Positions 24,252 to 32,061 are shown, counted from the stretch's first letter. The stretch is DNA of 64,000 nucleotides from Streptomyces nymphaeiformis (GCF_014203895.1 NZ_JACHJY010000014.1:106194-170193), one strand, 5' to 3'. The notes: a model not told the origin generated them from the letters alone. A program made the numbers and translations.

Positions 24252-24362
24252 GTGGAGGCGGTGCGCGTCGACCTGAGACGGTACGGGGACGCCGAGCGCC
24301 TCTGGCAGACCGTCGTCGCGAAAGGGCGTCCGATCGGGGTCGTCGCCCTCAACACCGGGGGC
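24252..24362 (+). pseudogene. SDR fragment in a 1-kb debris zone (23901-24897)
   Basis: VEAVRVDLRRYGDAERLW then VVAKGRPIGVVALNTGG is typical of the second-strand to NAG region of short-chain dehydrogenases (NAG changed to NTG). No Rossmann start and no YxxxK follow. The zone 23901-24897 contains no intact gene; besides this and the next fragment nothing is identifiable. Confidence 0.5.
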
Positions 24363-24546
24363 GAAGCTCGCCCTCGGGGAGCGCGGCACGCCGCGGTGGG
24401 GCCGCGGGAGACGGAGCGTCGTGCGCGCTGGAGCGAGGGACTGGCTGCGCTCGACCGTCCCCCGGTCTCGCTGCCGCGGAACGACGGGCGGCACCAGCCA
24501 CGAGGGGGCCCGGCCCCGTCACGGTCCGCGGCTGGCGCCTCCGGGC

Positions 24547-24663
24547 GTCAGCGACGCCACGATCGATGCCCTGGGTTCCTTGTCCGAGGCTCTGGAGACG
24601 GTCGAACGGGCCCGTGGCGCCCTCTATGCCGTCCACCAGCCGACGCGCTCCGGGCCACCCTGA
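24547..24663 (+). pseudogene. Fragment of a small conserved helical protein
   Basis: VSDATIDALGSLSEALETVE then RARGALYAVHQ resembles the N-terminal helix pair of a short Streptomyces protein of unknown function. The frame is then disrupted and ends at TGA 24661-24663. It lacks the expected C-terminus. The assignment rests on my memory of the family. Confidence 0.4.
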
Positions 24664-24897
24664 TCACGCTTCAGGGCTCGATCGAGACCTCTTGACGCAC
24701 GGGGTCGGCCTCCGTCCCTGACCTCTTCCACGACAGTTCCGATCTCTTGGCATCGCCCCGGTTCCTGAATGTTTAAAGTCGAACTTATGGTGCACTCGCA
24801 GGTCTAGAAGACGAAAGCGAAGGCCATCACGATCACTTCGGTCACCTGCGCCTTCGAGGGACAGCTGCCTGGTCGAGCCGAGCGTCAGGAGGGTCGG

Positions 24898-25092
24898 GTG
24901 AAACACGGAGTGGGCCGCCACCGTCACGGCAGACACCGGGTGCTCTCCCGCTGGAAACCACGGGCCGTAATACGTCGGAGCCTGGTGCGCATCACGAAGT
25001 GGGAGCTCCACCTGATGGTCTGGGGTGTGCGGATGACGTTCCGGCGGGCCCTGCACACCGTGTCGCCGAGGGCGGTTCGGCAGAAGTGGTAG
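24898..25092 (+). CDS. Small basic protein, 64 aa
   Basis: GTG at 24898 is preceded by AGGAGG with 5-nt spacing, a very good start signal. The product is strongly basic (Arg/His/Lys about one third), with a central amphipathic or weakly hydrophobic segment (KWELHLMVWGVRMTF). No family recognised. It lies 36 bp upstream of csbD and may be co-transcribed. Supported mainly by its translation start. Confidence 0.5.
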   Translation: MKHGVGRHRHGRHRVLSRWKPRAVIRRSLVRITKWELHLMVWGVRMTFRRALHTVSPRAVRQKW

Positions 25093-25128
25093 CCCGAGGC
25101 GTGGCAAGAACCTGGGGAAGGGCGAGAG

Positions 25129-25299
25129 ATGAGCACCTGGGAAAGGACGAAGGGGCAGATGGAAGAGGTGGCCGGCAGCGCCATCAGGAAGTCCGCCCAT
25201 GCGCTGGGGAACGAGAAGCTCGCGGCCAAGGGCGGCGCGCTGCAGATGCGTGGCAAGGCCCGGCGCCTCAAGGAGAAGGGGAAGGAGAGGCTTTCCTGA
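25129..25299 (+). CDS. CsbD-family stress protein
   Basis: 56 residues: MSTWERTKGQMEEVAG, then AIRKSAHALGNEKLAAKG, ending LKEKGKERLS. This is the CsbD pattern of charged helical segments with WxxxKG at the start. CsbD proteins are SigB-controlled general stress proteins of unknown biochemistry in Bacillus and actinobacteria. ATG at 25129 follows GGGGAAGGGCGAG. Its last bases overlap the sigma-B-like promoter of the next gene. A second CsbD gene lies on the other strand at 32062-32235. Confidence 0.85.
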   Translation: MSTWERTKGQMEEVAGSAIRKSAHALGNEKLAAKGGALQMRGKARRLKEKGKERLS

Positions 25300-25314
25300 T
25301 CGGATCGGGGGTAC
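25290..25314 (+). promoter_or_regulatory. Sigma-B-like promoter for the GlsB gene
   Basis: GCTT-N15-GGGTAC is an exact match to the Streptomyces SigB-type consensus GNNT-N14-16-GGGTAY. It ends 61 bp upstream of the GlsB start. Confidence 0.7.
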
Positions 25315-25375
25315 GCGCAGCTGAGCTGATCAGTCCCCACACATCGGAACGCCACATCGGGAGACAGAAGGAATC

Positions 25376-25636
25376 ATGGGAATACTTGCTTGGATCCTCC
25401 TCGGGCTTCTCGCGGGCATCATCGCCAAGATGCTGATGCCGGGAAAGGACCCGGGCGGGATCATCGTCACCACCCTCATCGGCATCGCGGGCGCCCTGCT
25501 CGGCGGCTGGCTGGGCAAGGTCATCTTCCACGTCGATTCCGTCGACGGCTTCTTCGAAGTCTCCACCTGGATCGCCGCCATCGTCGGGTCGCTCATCCTG
25601 CTCTTGGTGTTCCGCCTGTTCGCGCGGCACAGGTGA
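25376..25636 (+). CDS. GlsB/YeaQ/YmgE-family membrane stress protein
   Basis: 86 residues with three hydrophobic segments (LAWILLGLLAGIIAKML, GIIVTTLIGIAGALLGGWLG, WIAAIVGSLILLLVFRLF) and the Gly-rich PGKDPGG loop of this family. Members anchor Asp23-type proteins or are simply SigB/RpoS-induced envelope proteins. ATG at 25376 follows AGAAGGAATC. A SigB-like promoter lies directly upstream, which fits the family. Confidence 0.92.
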   Translation: MGILAWILLGLLAGIIAKMLMPGKDPGGIIVTTLIGIAGALLGGWLGKVIFHVDSVDGFFEVSTWIAAIVGSLILLLVFRLFARHR

Positions 25637-25708
25637 CCTCGCACGGGACGTACGTGACGCCCGTGACGTGTCTGCGAGCCAGACCGCTCCGCCCCACCCG
25701 CACCCCAC

Positions 25709-25756
25709 GCGGCCGAGCGGCTTCCCTCTCCGTCGAGGGTGAAGCCGCTCGGCCGC
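25709..25756. terminator. Long bidirectional hairpin between GlsB and gvpK
   Basis: The arms 25709-25724 and 25741-25756 are perfectly complementary over 16 bp (GCGGCCGAGCGGCTTC and its complement), with a 16-nt loop that can pair further (CCTC/GAGG). It sits between converging genes and can stop both transcripts. Confidence 0.8.
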
Positions 25757-25807
25757 TCCCGGCCGCGTTAGGCACGGCCCCTCCCCCACCGCCGCCGGAT
25801 CTCCGTG

Positions 25808-26218
25808 TCACCCGGCGGGCGGAAGCAAGGTGCCCAGGGGGCCGAGGTCCAGGTTGAGGTCCTCGAGCGTGTATCCGTGCTCGGAGCACAGCTCGGTCAT
25901 GCGGTCGTGGAGGGCGAGGAGAGTGGCTCCGAGCTCCTCTTCCTGTGCGTCGGTGAGGTCGCCCGAGTCGACACGGCGAAGGGCTTGGCGTTCGATGAGC
26001 TGCCGCAGGAGCTCGACGACGGTGAGGACGAGCTTGAGGAGGTCCTCGCCGACGGCCTCGGGATCGGTGCGGATGCGGTGAGCCGGGGGCCGGCGCTCCC
26101 CGGGCGGTGCCGGAGGCTCCTGGAGCAGCCGGAAGGCGTGCGCCAGCGGGGCGCCGAGCGCGTCCGGGTCCAGAGGCGACGACGGCCCGGTGGGCTCCGC
26201 GTTCATGGCCGCGTTCAT
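25808..26218 (-). CDS. gvpK: Gas vesicle protein GvpK
   Basis: 136 residues. The GvpK core is RTDPEAVGEDLLKLVLTVVELLRQLIERQALRRVD-GDLTDAQEEELG, preceded by a Pro-rich N-terminus. GvpK is needed for gas vesicle formation or shape; its exact role is unclear. ATG at 26218 overlaps the gvpS stop (ATGA), so it is the last gene of a tightly coupled operon gvpO-A-F-G-J-L-S-K read from right to left. Confidence 0.93.
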   Translation of the reverse strand: MNAAMNAEPTGPSSPLDPDALGAPLAHAFRLLQEPPAPPGERRPPAHRIRTDPEAVGEDLLKLVLTVVELLRQLIERQALRRVDSGDLTDAQEEELGATLLALHDRMTELCSEHGYTLEDLNLDLGPLGTLLPPAG

Positions 26219-26424
26219 GGCCGGCTCCTGGGGACGAAGGGGTCGTCGGAGTTCGTGACGGAGGTGATGAGGGCGCGCAGGGAGATGCGTACGAGGTCGA
26301 TGTCGGCGATCGACAGGACGATGTCGCCCGTGATGACGACGCCTCCGGCCAGGAGTCGGTCGAGGAGGTCGACGAGGGCCACCTGCCGGCCGGGAAGCGA
26401 GTCGTCTCGCTCGGTGAGGGTCAT
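26215..26424 (-). CDS. gvpS: Gas vesicle protein GvpS (GvpA/J family)
   Basis: 69 residues that consist of little more than the GvpA/J core: VALVDLLDRLLAGGVVITGDIVLSIADIDLVRISLRALITSV. It lacks the charged tails of GvpA and GvpJ. It is probably a minor shell or nucleation component. Start and stop overlap gvpL and gvpK by 4 nt each (ATGA), indicating translational coupling. Confidence 0.9.
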   Translation of the reverse strand: MTLTERDDSLPGRQVALVDLLDRLLAGGVVITGDIVLSIADIDLVRISLRALITSVTNSDDPFVPRSRP

Positions 26425-27377
26425 GATCGGCTGTCGGGACGATCGGCCGTGTCGGCGGCCGGGGCCGACGACATGGCGAAGGAATAGGGTGCCCAGGGGC
26501 CGGTGACTTCGATGCGGATGCCGGGGAGGCCCTGGCCCGCCTCGTCGAGTGCCATGCGGAAGGCCTCCGCCTTCTCGTCGGGGACGAGGTAGGCCTCGTT
26601 GAGGACGTTCTCGCCGTTCTCGCCGCGCGTGAGCGGTCCGGTCTGCGCGGGGTGACGGACGGTGTGCGTGGCAAGGGGGGCCGCGATGGCCGCGATGCGA
26701 TCCGCCGCTTGTCGGGCTTGCAGGTAGCGGTCCTCCCGGGCGTGGTGCTGGGCTCGGCGAGCCCGGAGATAGGCCCTGCCGGGGCTCGGGGCGTCCGTCG
26801 GCGCGGTGGAGTGGGCTCGGCCCTCGCCGTGGGGGTCGTCGACTGCTGACGCCGTGGGCTGAGCAGGGGCCTCGGCCCGGATGCCGTCGACCGCAGGCGC
26901 AGTGGGCTGGGCGCGGGCCTCGGCGGGGATGTCGTCGGCCGTGGCGGCTTCGGCGGCGATGTAGACCTTGACGCCGTACTCGGCGTGGCGGGCCAGGAGG
27001 GCGAGTCGGGCGGAGAAGGCGGCCTGTTGCCCGCGCAGGGCTGCGCGTGCGCGGTCATCGTCCTGGTAGAGGGTGGCCAGTCGGAGGGGCAGGACGGTCG
27101 TGTGCTCGGTCAGGGCCTGGATGACGTCGTGGTGGGCTCTGGCGGTGTCCTCCAGCCAGCCCAGATCTTCGAAGCGGGATCTGAGTGCTTCTTCCCGCCA
27201 CTCACCGGCGGGGACCCGGCTGACGACGAACACCGGGGCGGGCGATCCCGACCGCCCGGGATCCAGGAGGGTGACCGGAGCGTCTCCTACGCCGCGTAGT
27301 CCCGTCAGTGACTCGTCCAGCCGCGGGGCGCCGGCGGCCACGGCGTAGACGTAGGTGAGGCCGGGCTCGCCGTTCAT
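26421..27377 (-). CDS. gvpL: Gas vesicle protein GvpL (GvpF/L family) with a repeat insertion
   Basis: 318 residues. The N-terminal domain is GvpF/L-like (TYVYAVAAGAP, HHDVIQALTEHTTVLPLRLATLY) and the C-terminal helical domain ends with GPWAPYSFA. Between them, at residues 145-200, is a low-complexity insertion with imperfect repeats of the type DDIPAEARAQPTAPAVD / GIRAEAPAQPTASAVD. GvpF/L proteins act as accessory or chaperone proteins of GvpA assembly. Overlaps of 4 nt with gvpJ and gvpS place it inside the coupled operon. Confidence 0.92.
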   Translation of the reverse strand: MNGEPGLTYVYAVAAGAPRLDESLTGLRGVGDAPVTLLDPGRSGSPAPVFVVSRVPAGEWREEALRSRFEDLGWLEDTARAHHDVIQALTEHTTVLPLRLATLYQDDDRARAALRGQQAAFSARLALLARHAEYGVKVYIAAEAATADDIPAEARAQPTAPAVDGIRAEAPAQPTASAVDDPHGEGRAHSTAPTDAPSPGRAYLRARRAQHHAREDRYLQARQAADRIAAIAAPLATHTVRHPAQTGPLTRGENGENVLNEAYLVPDEKAEAFRMALDEAGQGLPGIRIEVTGPWAPYSFAMSSAPAADTADRPDSRS

Positions 27378-27805
27378 GATGCGCGCCCCTCTCTCGTGGC
27401 GTCCCCGGACCGAATCCCTTCGTGTCGCTCCGCGTCTCCCTCTGCCGGGCTCTGCGGGGCGGCGTCCAGTCGCTCACGGCGCAGGGCTTCCACCTCGGCA
27501 CGCAGGCGACGGTTCTCCTCCGCGAGCGGGTCGCCGCTGTGGCGCGAGGAGAGCGAGGGATCGTGCTCCCACCAGTCGATGCCCATCTCCTTGGCCTTGT
27601 CCACCGACGCGATGAGGATCCGCAGCTTGATGGTGAGCAGCTCGATGTCGAGGAGGTTGATCCGGATGTCCCCGGCGATCACGATGCCCTTGTCCAGGAC
27701 GCGTTCGAGGATGTCTGCAAGGCTGCCCGACGAGGACGGCGGGTACGACGCCGGCGTCGCCCGGGACGGCATCGGGGCGATCCTGTGGGCAAGCGGGTCA
27801 GTCAC
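27374..27805 (-). CDS. gvpJ: Gas vesicle protein GvpJ (GvpA family)
   Basis: 143 residues. The GvpA/J core is at about 28-70 (LADILERVLDKGIVIAGDIRINLLDIELLTIKLRILIASVDKA). A WWEHDPSLSS linker and a short coiled coil (EENRRLRAEVEALRRERLD) follow. The coiled coil may link the shell to other Gvp proteins. It starts 18 bp after gvpG. In the well-known S. coelicolor order gvpY and gvpZ lie between G and J; here there is no room for either. Confidence 0.92.
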   Translation of the reverse strand: MTDPLAHRIAPMPSRATPASYPPSSSGSLADILERVLDKGIVIAGDIRINLLDIELLTIKLRILIASVDKAKEMGIDWWEHDPSLSSRHSGDPLAEENRRLRAEVEALRRERLDAAPQSPAEGDAERHEGIRSGDATREGRAS

Positions 27806-27823
27806 GGCACCCGACCTCCTGGG

Positions 27824-28072
27824 TCACTGCGGGTTCTGCCGGAATCGTGCGATCTCGTCGAGTCGATCGAGGAGTTCGTCCTCCTGTCGGTCGAACGTGG
27901 CCTGGTCGATCTCTCCGTCCATCAGGCTGCGCTCCAGTTCGGCGAGGGCCTCGTAGACGGGAGCCGGGTCGTAGTACTCCTCGTTCGCCTGGTCCAGGGT
28001 TCTCTGCGCCACCCACGTCACGAGCCGCATGGGCAGCAGCGGCGCGGTCAGCAGCTTGGTCAGCATTCCCAT
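27824..28072 (-). CDS. gvpG: Gas vesicle protein GvpG
   Basis: 82 residues: MLTKLLTAPLLPMRLVTWVAQ then VYEALAELERSLMDGEIDQATFDRQEDELLDRLDEI. This is the classic GvpG pattern of a hydrophobic N-terminus and a charged helical C-terminus. ATG at 28072; a second in-frame ATG two codons later is possible. It lies 60 bp downstream of gvpF. Confidence 0.92.
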   Translation of the reverse strand: MGMLTKLLTAPLLPMRLVTWVAQRTLDQANEEYYDPAPVYEALAELERSLMDGEIDQATFDRQEDELLDRLDEIARFRQNPQ

Positions 28073-28132
28073 GGCGTTCTTCCTCGGTGTTCCTGAGCGG
28101 TTCCCGTACCGAGCGCACCGGCCCGCGCATGG

Positions 28133-28843
28133 CTACACGAAGCTGTACGGGGGCAGCGGCCCGTTGAACCGGAACTCCACGTCCTCCACCTGCTCGGTGA
28201 GGCGGGCCTCCGCCTCCAGGAAGGCGTTCTTGTCGTCGTCGTGGACCAGGAGGGAGATGTTGAGGATGTCTCCGTCGGCCGGGGCGCGGACGCTGTGATC
28301 CCGTGCGAGAGGGACGAGGGATTGGACCAGTCCGGCGGCCAGGCCCTCCCGCCGCTCCCCCACTTCGGCGGCGACGAGCTCGCCCAGCTCCAGCGGCAGC
28401 CGAGGATCGGGGTCGCCGCCCCGGATCCGGTCGTTGAGCTGCCGTGCCCGATCCGACTCGTGCAGGATCTCCCGCAGGAGGGCGTCCTCGTCCTGGGAGG
28501 CCTTCACCTGGTACTCGGCGCAGCCCCGCAACCGCTCCAACGCCTCCAGATAGCCGTCCTCGTGTTCCAGGAGCACCTGAGTGACGGCCTGGTCGTCGGG
28601 GGCGGTGTAGCCGAACTGCAGCGGGAGGACCGTGCCGTCGGTCATGAGCCGGTCCTGCACCTCCTGGTGGACGGCGAGGTCGCGGCGTCTGGGCCGGATC
28701 TCCTCGTCGACGTCCGAGACGACCGCTCGCAATCGTCCCGCGGTGACGGCGCGCACCGGCGCGGGTTCGGTTCCGACGCCCGTCAGCCCGTCCAGCCGGC
28801 ACGGGTGCGCGGCGGCGATGATGGAGTACACGTAGAGGGGCAT
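28133..28843 (-). CDS. gvpF: Gas vesicle protein GvpF
   Basis: 236 residues: MPLYVYSIIAAAHP, VHQEVQDRLMTDGTVLPLQFG, ending FRFNGPLPPYSFV. This is a complete GvpF of normal length with its alpha+beta N-terminal and helical C-terminal domains. GvpF binds GvpA in the assembly complex. It follows gvpA by 3 bp. Confidence 0.94.
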   Translation of the reverse strand: MPLYVYSIIAAAHPCRLDGLTGVGTEPAPVRAVTAGRLRAVVSDVDEEIRPRRRDLAVHQEVQDRLMTDGTVLPLQFGYTAPDDQAVTQVLLEHEDGYLEALERLRGCAEYQVKASQDEDALLREILHESDRARQLNDRIRGGDPDPRLPLELGELVAAEVGERREGLAAGLVQSLVPLARDHSVRAPADGDILNISLLVHDDDKNAFLEAEARLTEQVEDVEFRFNGPLPPYSFV

Positions 28844-28846
28844 CGT

Positions 28847-29314
28847 CTACTCCCTCTCTCGGCGGGCGGTGCGCCGGGCGGGCCGACGGCGTCGGGGAGC
28901 CTCTTCCTCTTCGGCCGCTTCTTCCGGCTCTTCCTGTTCTTCGTCGTCGTCGGACGAGCCGCTCAAGGACTGCGTCACCGCGTCCACGACGCCGCTGATG
29001 GCCCCTTTGGACTTGCCGCGCGCCCCGCTCTCGACCGCGTTGCCGACGACGTCGGTCAGCTGGGTGGGGGCCTTACGGCCGGCTTCGAGGTCCAGGCGGT
29101 TGCAGGCTTCGGCGAAGCGCAGGTACGTGTCGACGCTGGCGACGACGATCCGTGCGTCGATCTTCAGGATCTCGATGCCCACCAGAGAGACGCGCACGAA
29201 CACGTCGATCACCAGGCCGCGGTCCAGGATCAACTCCAGGACGTCGTAGAGACTGCTCGTGCCTCCGCCCGTGCTTCTGCTGACGTTGCTTCCACTCTGC
29301 GGCACCACGGTCAT
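28847..29314 (-). CDS. gvpA: Gas vesicle structural protein GvpA
   Basis: 155 residues. The GvpA shell core is at 20-70 (SLYDVLELILDRGLVIDVFVRVSLVGIEILKIDARIVVASVDTYLRFAEACNRLDL, read in parts). A long tail follows, first acidic (SSDDDEEQEEPEEAAEEEE) then strongly basic (RRRRPARRTARRERE). Cyanobacterial GvpA ends soon after the core, so the tail is a Streptomyces-type extension. ATG at 29314 follows GAAGGGAAG. Confidence 0.93.
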   Translation of the reverse strand: MTVVPQSGSNVSRSTGGGTSSLYDVLELILDRGLVIDVFVRVSLVGIEILKIDARIVVASVDTYLRFAEACNRLDLEAGRKAPTQLTDVVGNAVESGARGKSKGAISGVVDAVTQSLSGSSDDDEEQEEPEEAAEEEEAPRRRRPARRTARRERE

Positions 29315-29342
29315 GGCCGCTTCCCTTCACGCTCCGACCCGG

Positions 29343-29729
29343 TCAGGTCGGCCTGTCGATCATGCCCCGGCTGTATCGCCGAGTGCGTTCGTACGAGATC
29401 AATTCGCCCTCCGCGTCCACGGTGACCTTGTAACTGGCGAGGATGCTGGTGGTGTCCGGTATCCGCTCCAGCTCGAGGACCTCGACCTCGGCCTCCCAGC
29501 CGTCCTCGATCGGCCGGAGAGACGAAACGGACTCGGGGACGCGCCCCAGGAGCTCCGAGACCTGTTCCACCGCGGACCGCATCGCCGCGGCCGCCCCGGA
29601 GGTCTTCCGGCGCGTCGGCGTCTTGCGCGCGGGCTTCGCGCGAGCGGCGGTCTTCCGGGCGGGCACCTCTCGGTCCTGATCCTCCTCCGGCGGAGGACGT
29701 CGGCTGCGGCCCGGCTGTGCTGAGGCCAT
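29343..29729 (-). CDS. gvpO: Gas vesicle protein GvpO
   Basis: 128 residues. The N-terminus is Lys/Arg/Ala-rich and histone-like (ARKTAARAKPARKTPTRRKTS). The C-terminal GvpO domain is MRSAVEQVSELLGRVPESVSSLRP ... LASYKVTVDAEGELISYERTRRYSR. It is the first gene of the operon. ATG at 29729 has GGGGAG upstream; the longer frame to 29789 lacks an SD. The basic N-terminus matches in style the tails of GvpA and of the histone-like protein on the other side of the promoter region. Confidence 0.9.
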   Translation of the reverse strand: MASAQPGRSRRPPPEEDQDREVPARKTAARAKPARKTPTRRKTSGAAAAMRSAVEQVSELLGRVPESVSSLRPIEDGWEAEVEVLELERIPDTTSILASYKVTVDAEGELISYERTRRYSRGMIDRPT

Positions 29730-29963
29730 GAGCCTGCTCCCCTCGCGAACTGAATCGTGCGGCTGCCCACCCATGTCCGTACCAAACACCGCGATTCCTA
29801 TGAGATTTCTTTACTCTCCACATTTCATGCATATCTCCCACCTAGCAGAGCAGTCCCCGTAGTGACGGCGCGAGCGGAGGCGTCTCGTCGCCCGCACCAG
29901 GGCGTCCGCCGTGGCGCACGGAGCCACGGTGAGGGCCGGGGCACCAGGTGAAGGGAAAGGCTC
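29730..29963. promoter_or_regulatory. Divergent promoter region of gvpO operon and histone-like gene
   Basis: 234-bp intergenic region between divergent units. It contains an unusually AT-rich stretch at about 29795-29840 that likely holds the gvp promoter. I find no GGGTA element of the SigB type here on either strand, so gvp control is probably different from that of the nearby stress genes. Confidence 0.5.
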
Positions 29964-30935
29964 ATGGAGGACACGACCAAGATCGCCTTGGCGGCCGCAG
30001 TCGCCGGGGGCTACATACTGGGACGGGCGAAGAAGGGGCGTCTGGCCTTCTCCCTGATCACGTACGCCGCGGGTCGGCGTTTCGGCCTCGACCCGCGGGA
30101 GCTCGCGACTCAAGGCCTGAAGAAGCTGGCCGAAATGCCCCAGGTGGCCGAGCTCGGCGACCAGATCAAGGGCGAGGCACTCGACGCCGGACGCAAGGCG
30201 CTCGTGGCCACCGCGAACCGCCGGATGGCTGATCTCGCCGACTCCCTGCACGAACGCACTCTCGCCTTGGAACAGGGCAGCGAGGACGACGCGGAGGAGG
30301 AGTACGAGGAGGCGGAAGGCGACTACGAGGAGGAGCCCTACGAGGACGAGTGGGCCGAGGAGGAAGAACCCGAAGAGGAGGAGACCGGGTCCGCGGAACC
30401 CTCCGCCGAGGAGGAACCGGAGGAGGACCTCGGCGAGAACGACGAGGAGGAGCAGGACGAGGCCGGGGAAGAGGAAGCACCGCCGGCTCGCCGCCGCACC
30501 GCCCGCCGGTCGGCCTCCGCGTCGCCCTCCAAGACGACCCGACGCAGGGCCCCGGCCCGTAAGACCGCTCCGGCGAAGAAGGCCGCCCCTGCGAAGCGTG
30601 CGGCCCCCGCCAAGAAGACCGCGCCCGCGAAGAAGACCGCCGGCAAGAGCGCGGGCAAGGCCCCGAGCAAGACCGCAGGCGGGAGCTCGAGCGCCGGGAC
30701 GAAGACTCCCACGCGGCGGACGGGCACCGGCACGACGGGCAAGCGCTCCCCGAGCGGGACGAAGCGCAGCACCCCGGCCAAGAAGGCCCCTGCGAAGAAG
30801 GCCGCGTCGAAACCGGCGGCGAAGAAGACGGCAGCGGCGTCGGCGAAGAAGACTGCGGGGCGCGCTCCCGCGTCCAAGACCGCGGCGAAGAAGACCGCCA
30901 AGACGACCAGCCGCAAGACCACTGCTCGGAGGTGA
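29964..30935 (+). CDS. Histone-H1-like, charge-segregated protein linked to the gvp cluster
   Basis: 323 residues in three blocks. Residues 1-100 form a conserved globular head (TTKIALAAAVAGGYILGRAKKG, GRRFGLDPRELATQGLKKLAE). Residues 110-170 are almost pure Glu/Asp/Tyr. Residues 175-323 are a Lys/Ala/Pro/Thr-rich tail of the PAKKTAPAKK type, as in bacterial H1-like and MDP1/HupS C-termini. The tail could bind nucleic acid or the acidic tails of partner proteins. Homologues are sometimes labelled DNA primase, which nothing here supports. It is divergent from gvpO, with only 3 bp to the next gene. Confidence 0.85.
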   Translation: MEDTTKIALAAAVAGGYILGRAKKGRLAFSLITYAAGRRFGLDPRELATQGLKKLAEMPQVAELGDQIKGEALDAGRKALVATANRRMADLADSLHERTLALEQGSEDDAEEEYEEAEGDYEEEPYEDEWAEEEEPEEEETGSAEPSAEEEPEEDLGENDEEEQDEAGEEEAPPARRRTARRSASASPSKTTRRRAPARKTAPAKKAAPAKRAAPAKKTAPAKKTAGKSAGKAPSKTAGGSSSAGTKTPTRRTGTGTTGKRSPSGTKRSTPAKKAPAKKAASKPAAKKTAAASAKKTAGRAPASKTAAKKTAKTTSRKTTARR

Positions 30936-30938
30936 ACC

Positions 30939-31931
30939 ATGGCCACCAATCGTGCGAACAGCGACGACCGGTCCGGGTTCGACCGGCTGATGGACGAGGC
31001 CTCCGCGTATCTGGCCACTCAGGCGGATCATCTCGCGGACAAGGCCGTGGACAAGCTGGGCGATCTGACCGACGGCCTCCAGGACGTCGCCGAGAACGGG
31101 GGCGGTCTCGGGGACCTGGGCGGCCGCCTGCTTCAGGGCGACTCCCCGGTGAAGGCCGTGCTGGGCCACACCGTCGAGGGCCTCAAGGACAAGGTCAAGG
31201 ACGTGGGCTCGGGACTGCTCGGCGGCAAGAAGCGGAGCCGCAAGGGCGGCGGCAAGGCCATGAACATCGTCGAGACCATCGACGTCGGCGTGCCCCTGCG
31301 CACCGCCTACGACCACTGGACGCAATACGAGGACTTCAGCGGTTTCGCCAAGGGTGTGCGCAGCGTCTCTCAAGGTGACGACACGACCACCGACTGGAAG
31401 GTCAAGGTCGGCCCGTCCACCCGCAACTGGAAAGCCACCGTGCAGGAGCAGATACCGGACGAGAGGATCGTCTGGACCTCAGACGGAGCCAAGGGGACCA
31501 CACGCGGTTGCGTGAGTTTCCACGAGCTCGGCCCCTCCCTCACCCGGATCCTCCTGGTCGTGGAGTACTACCCCGCCGGGCTCTTCGAGAAGACCGGAAA
31601 CCTCTGGCGGGCACAGGGCCGGCGCATGCGCCTGGACCTGAAGAACTTCGACCGCTACGTGTCCCTCTCCAACGAGGAACCAGAAGGCTGGCGCGGGCAG
31701 ATCGAGGACGGCGAGGTCGTCCTCACCCACGAGGAAGCCCTGGAGGAGGAGGGCGAGGAGCCGGACGAGGACGCGCCGGAAGACGAGGACGAGGAGGGCG
31801 GCAGGGACGAGGAAGCCGAAGAGGAAGAGGGCGAGGAGGAGCCGGAGGAGGACCTCGGCGAGGACGACGAGGAGTACGAGGAAGACGCCTACGAGGACGA
31901 GGAGCCCAGCCTCTCAGGGCGTCGACGCTGA
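30939..31931 (+). CDS. SRPBCC/cyclase-like protein with acidic tail, gvp-linked
   Basis: 330 residues. An N-terminal helical region (residues 1-95) contains amphipathic helices (LATQADHLADKAVDKLGDLTDGLQ). An SRPBCC (START-like) domain follows at 107-250 (MNIVETIDVGVPLRTAYDHWTQYEDFSGF, WTSDGAKGTTRGCVSFHELG). The last 75 residues are almost all Glu/Asp. SRPBCC domains bind hydrophobic ligands in a deep cavity. GGAGGTGAACC precedes the ATG, overlapping the end of the previous gene. It is co-transcribed with the histone-like gene, opposite to gvpO. Confidence 0.88.
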   Translation: MATNRANSDDRSGFDRLMDEASAYLATQADHLADKAVDKLGDLTDGLQDVAENGGGLGDLGGRLLQGDSPVKAVLGHTVEGLKDKVKDVGSGLLGGKKRSRKGGGKAMNIVETIDVGVPLRTAYDHWTQYEDFSGFAKGVRSVSQGDDTTTDWKVKVGPSTRNWKATVQEQIPDERIVWTSDGAKGTTRGCVSFHELGPSLTRILLVVEYYPAGLFEKTGNLWRAQGRRMRLDLKNFDRYVSLSNEEPEGWRGQIEDGEVVLTHEEALEEEGEEPDEDAPEDEDEEGGRDEEAEEEEGEEEPEEDLGEDDEEYEEDAYEDEEPSLSGRRR

Positions 31932-32003
31932 ACCCCACCGGACCGTCCCCGTCCCGTCGTGGCCGTGCTCGCGCACGGCCACCGGCTTAGGTCCCGCTAC
32001 CAC

Positions 32004-32050
32004 GGCAGGTGAGGAGGCCGACGGCCCCGCCGTCGGCCTCCTCACCTGCC
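32004..32050. terminator. 21-bp perfect hairpin between convergent SRPBCC and CsbD genes
   Basis: Arms 32004-32024 and 32030-32050 are fully complementary with a 5-nt loop (CCCCG). It ends 12 bp before the CsbD stop codon. It is the strongest hairpin I found in the window and serves both converging transcripts. Confidence 0.9.
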
Positions 32051-32061
32051 GTTGCCGAAGA

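Noticed and set aside
27806..27823. Missing gvpY/gvpZ hidden between gvpG and gvpJ
   Set aside because: The gap is 18 bp and both neighbours are complete.
29964..30935. DNA primase label for the gvp-linked Lys-rich protein
   Set aside because: No TOPRIM, zinc-binding or primase motif is present; the label only reflects low-complexity similarity.
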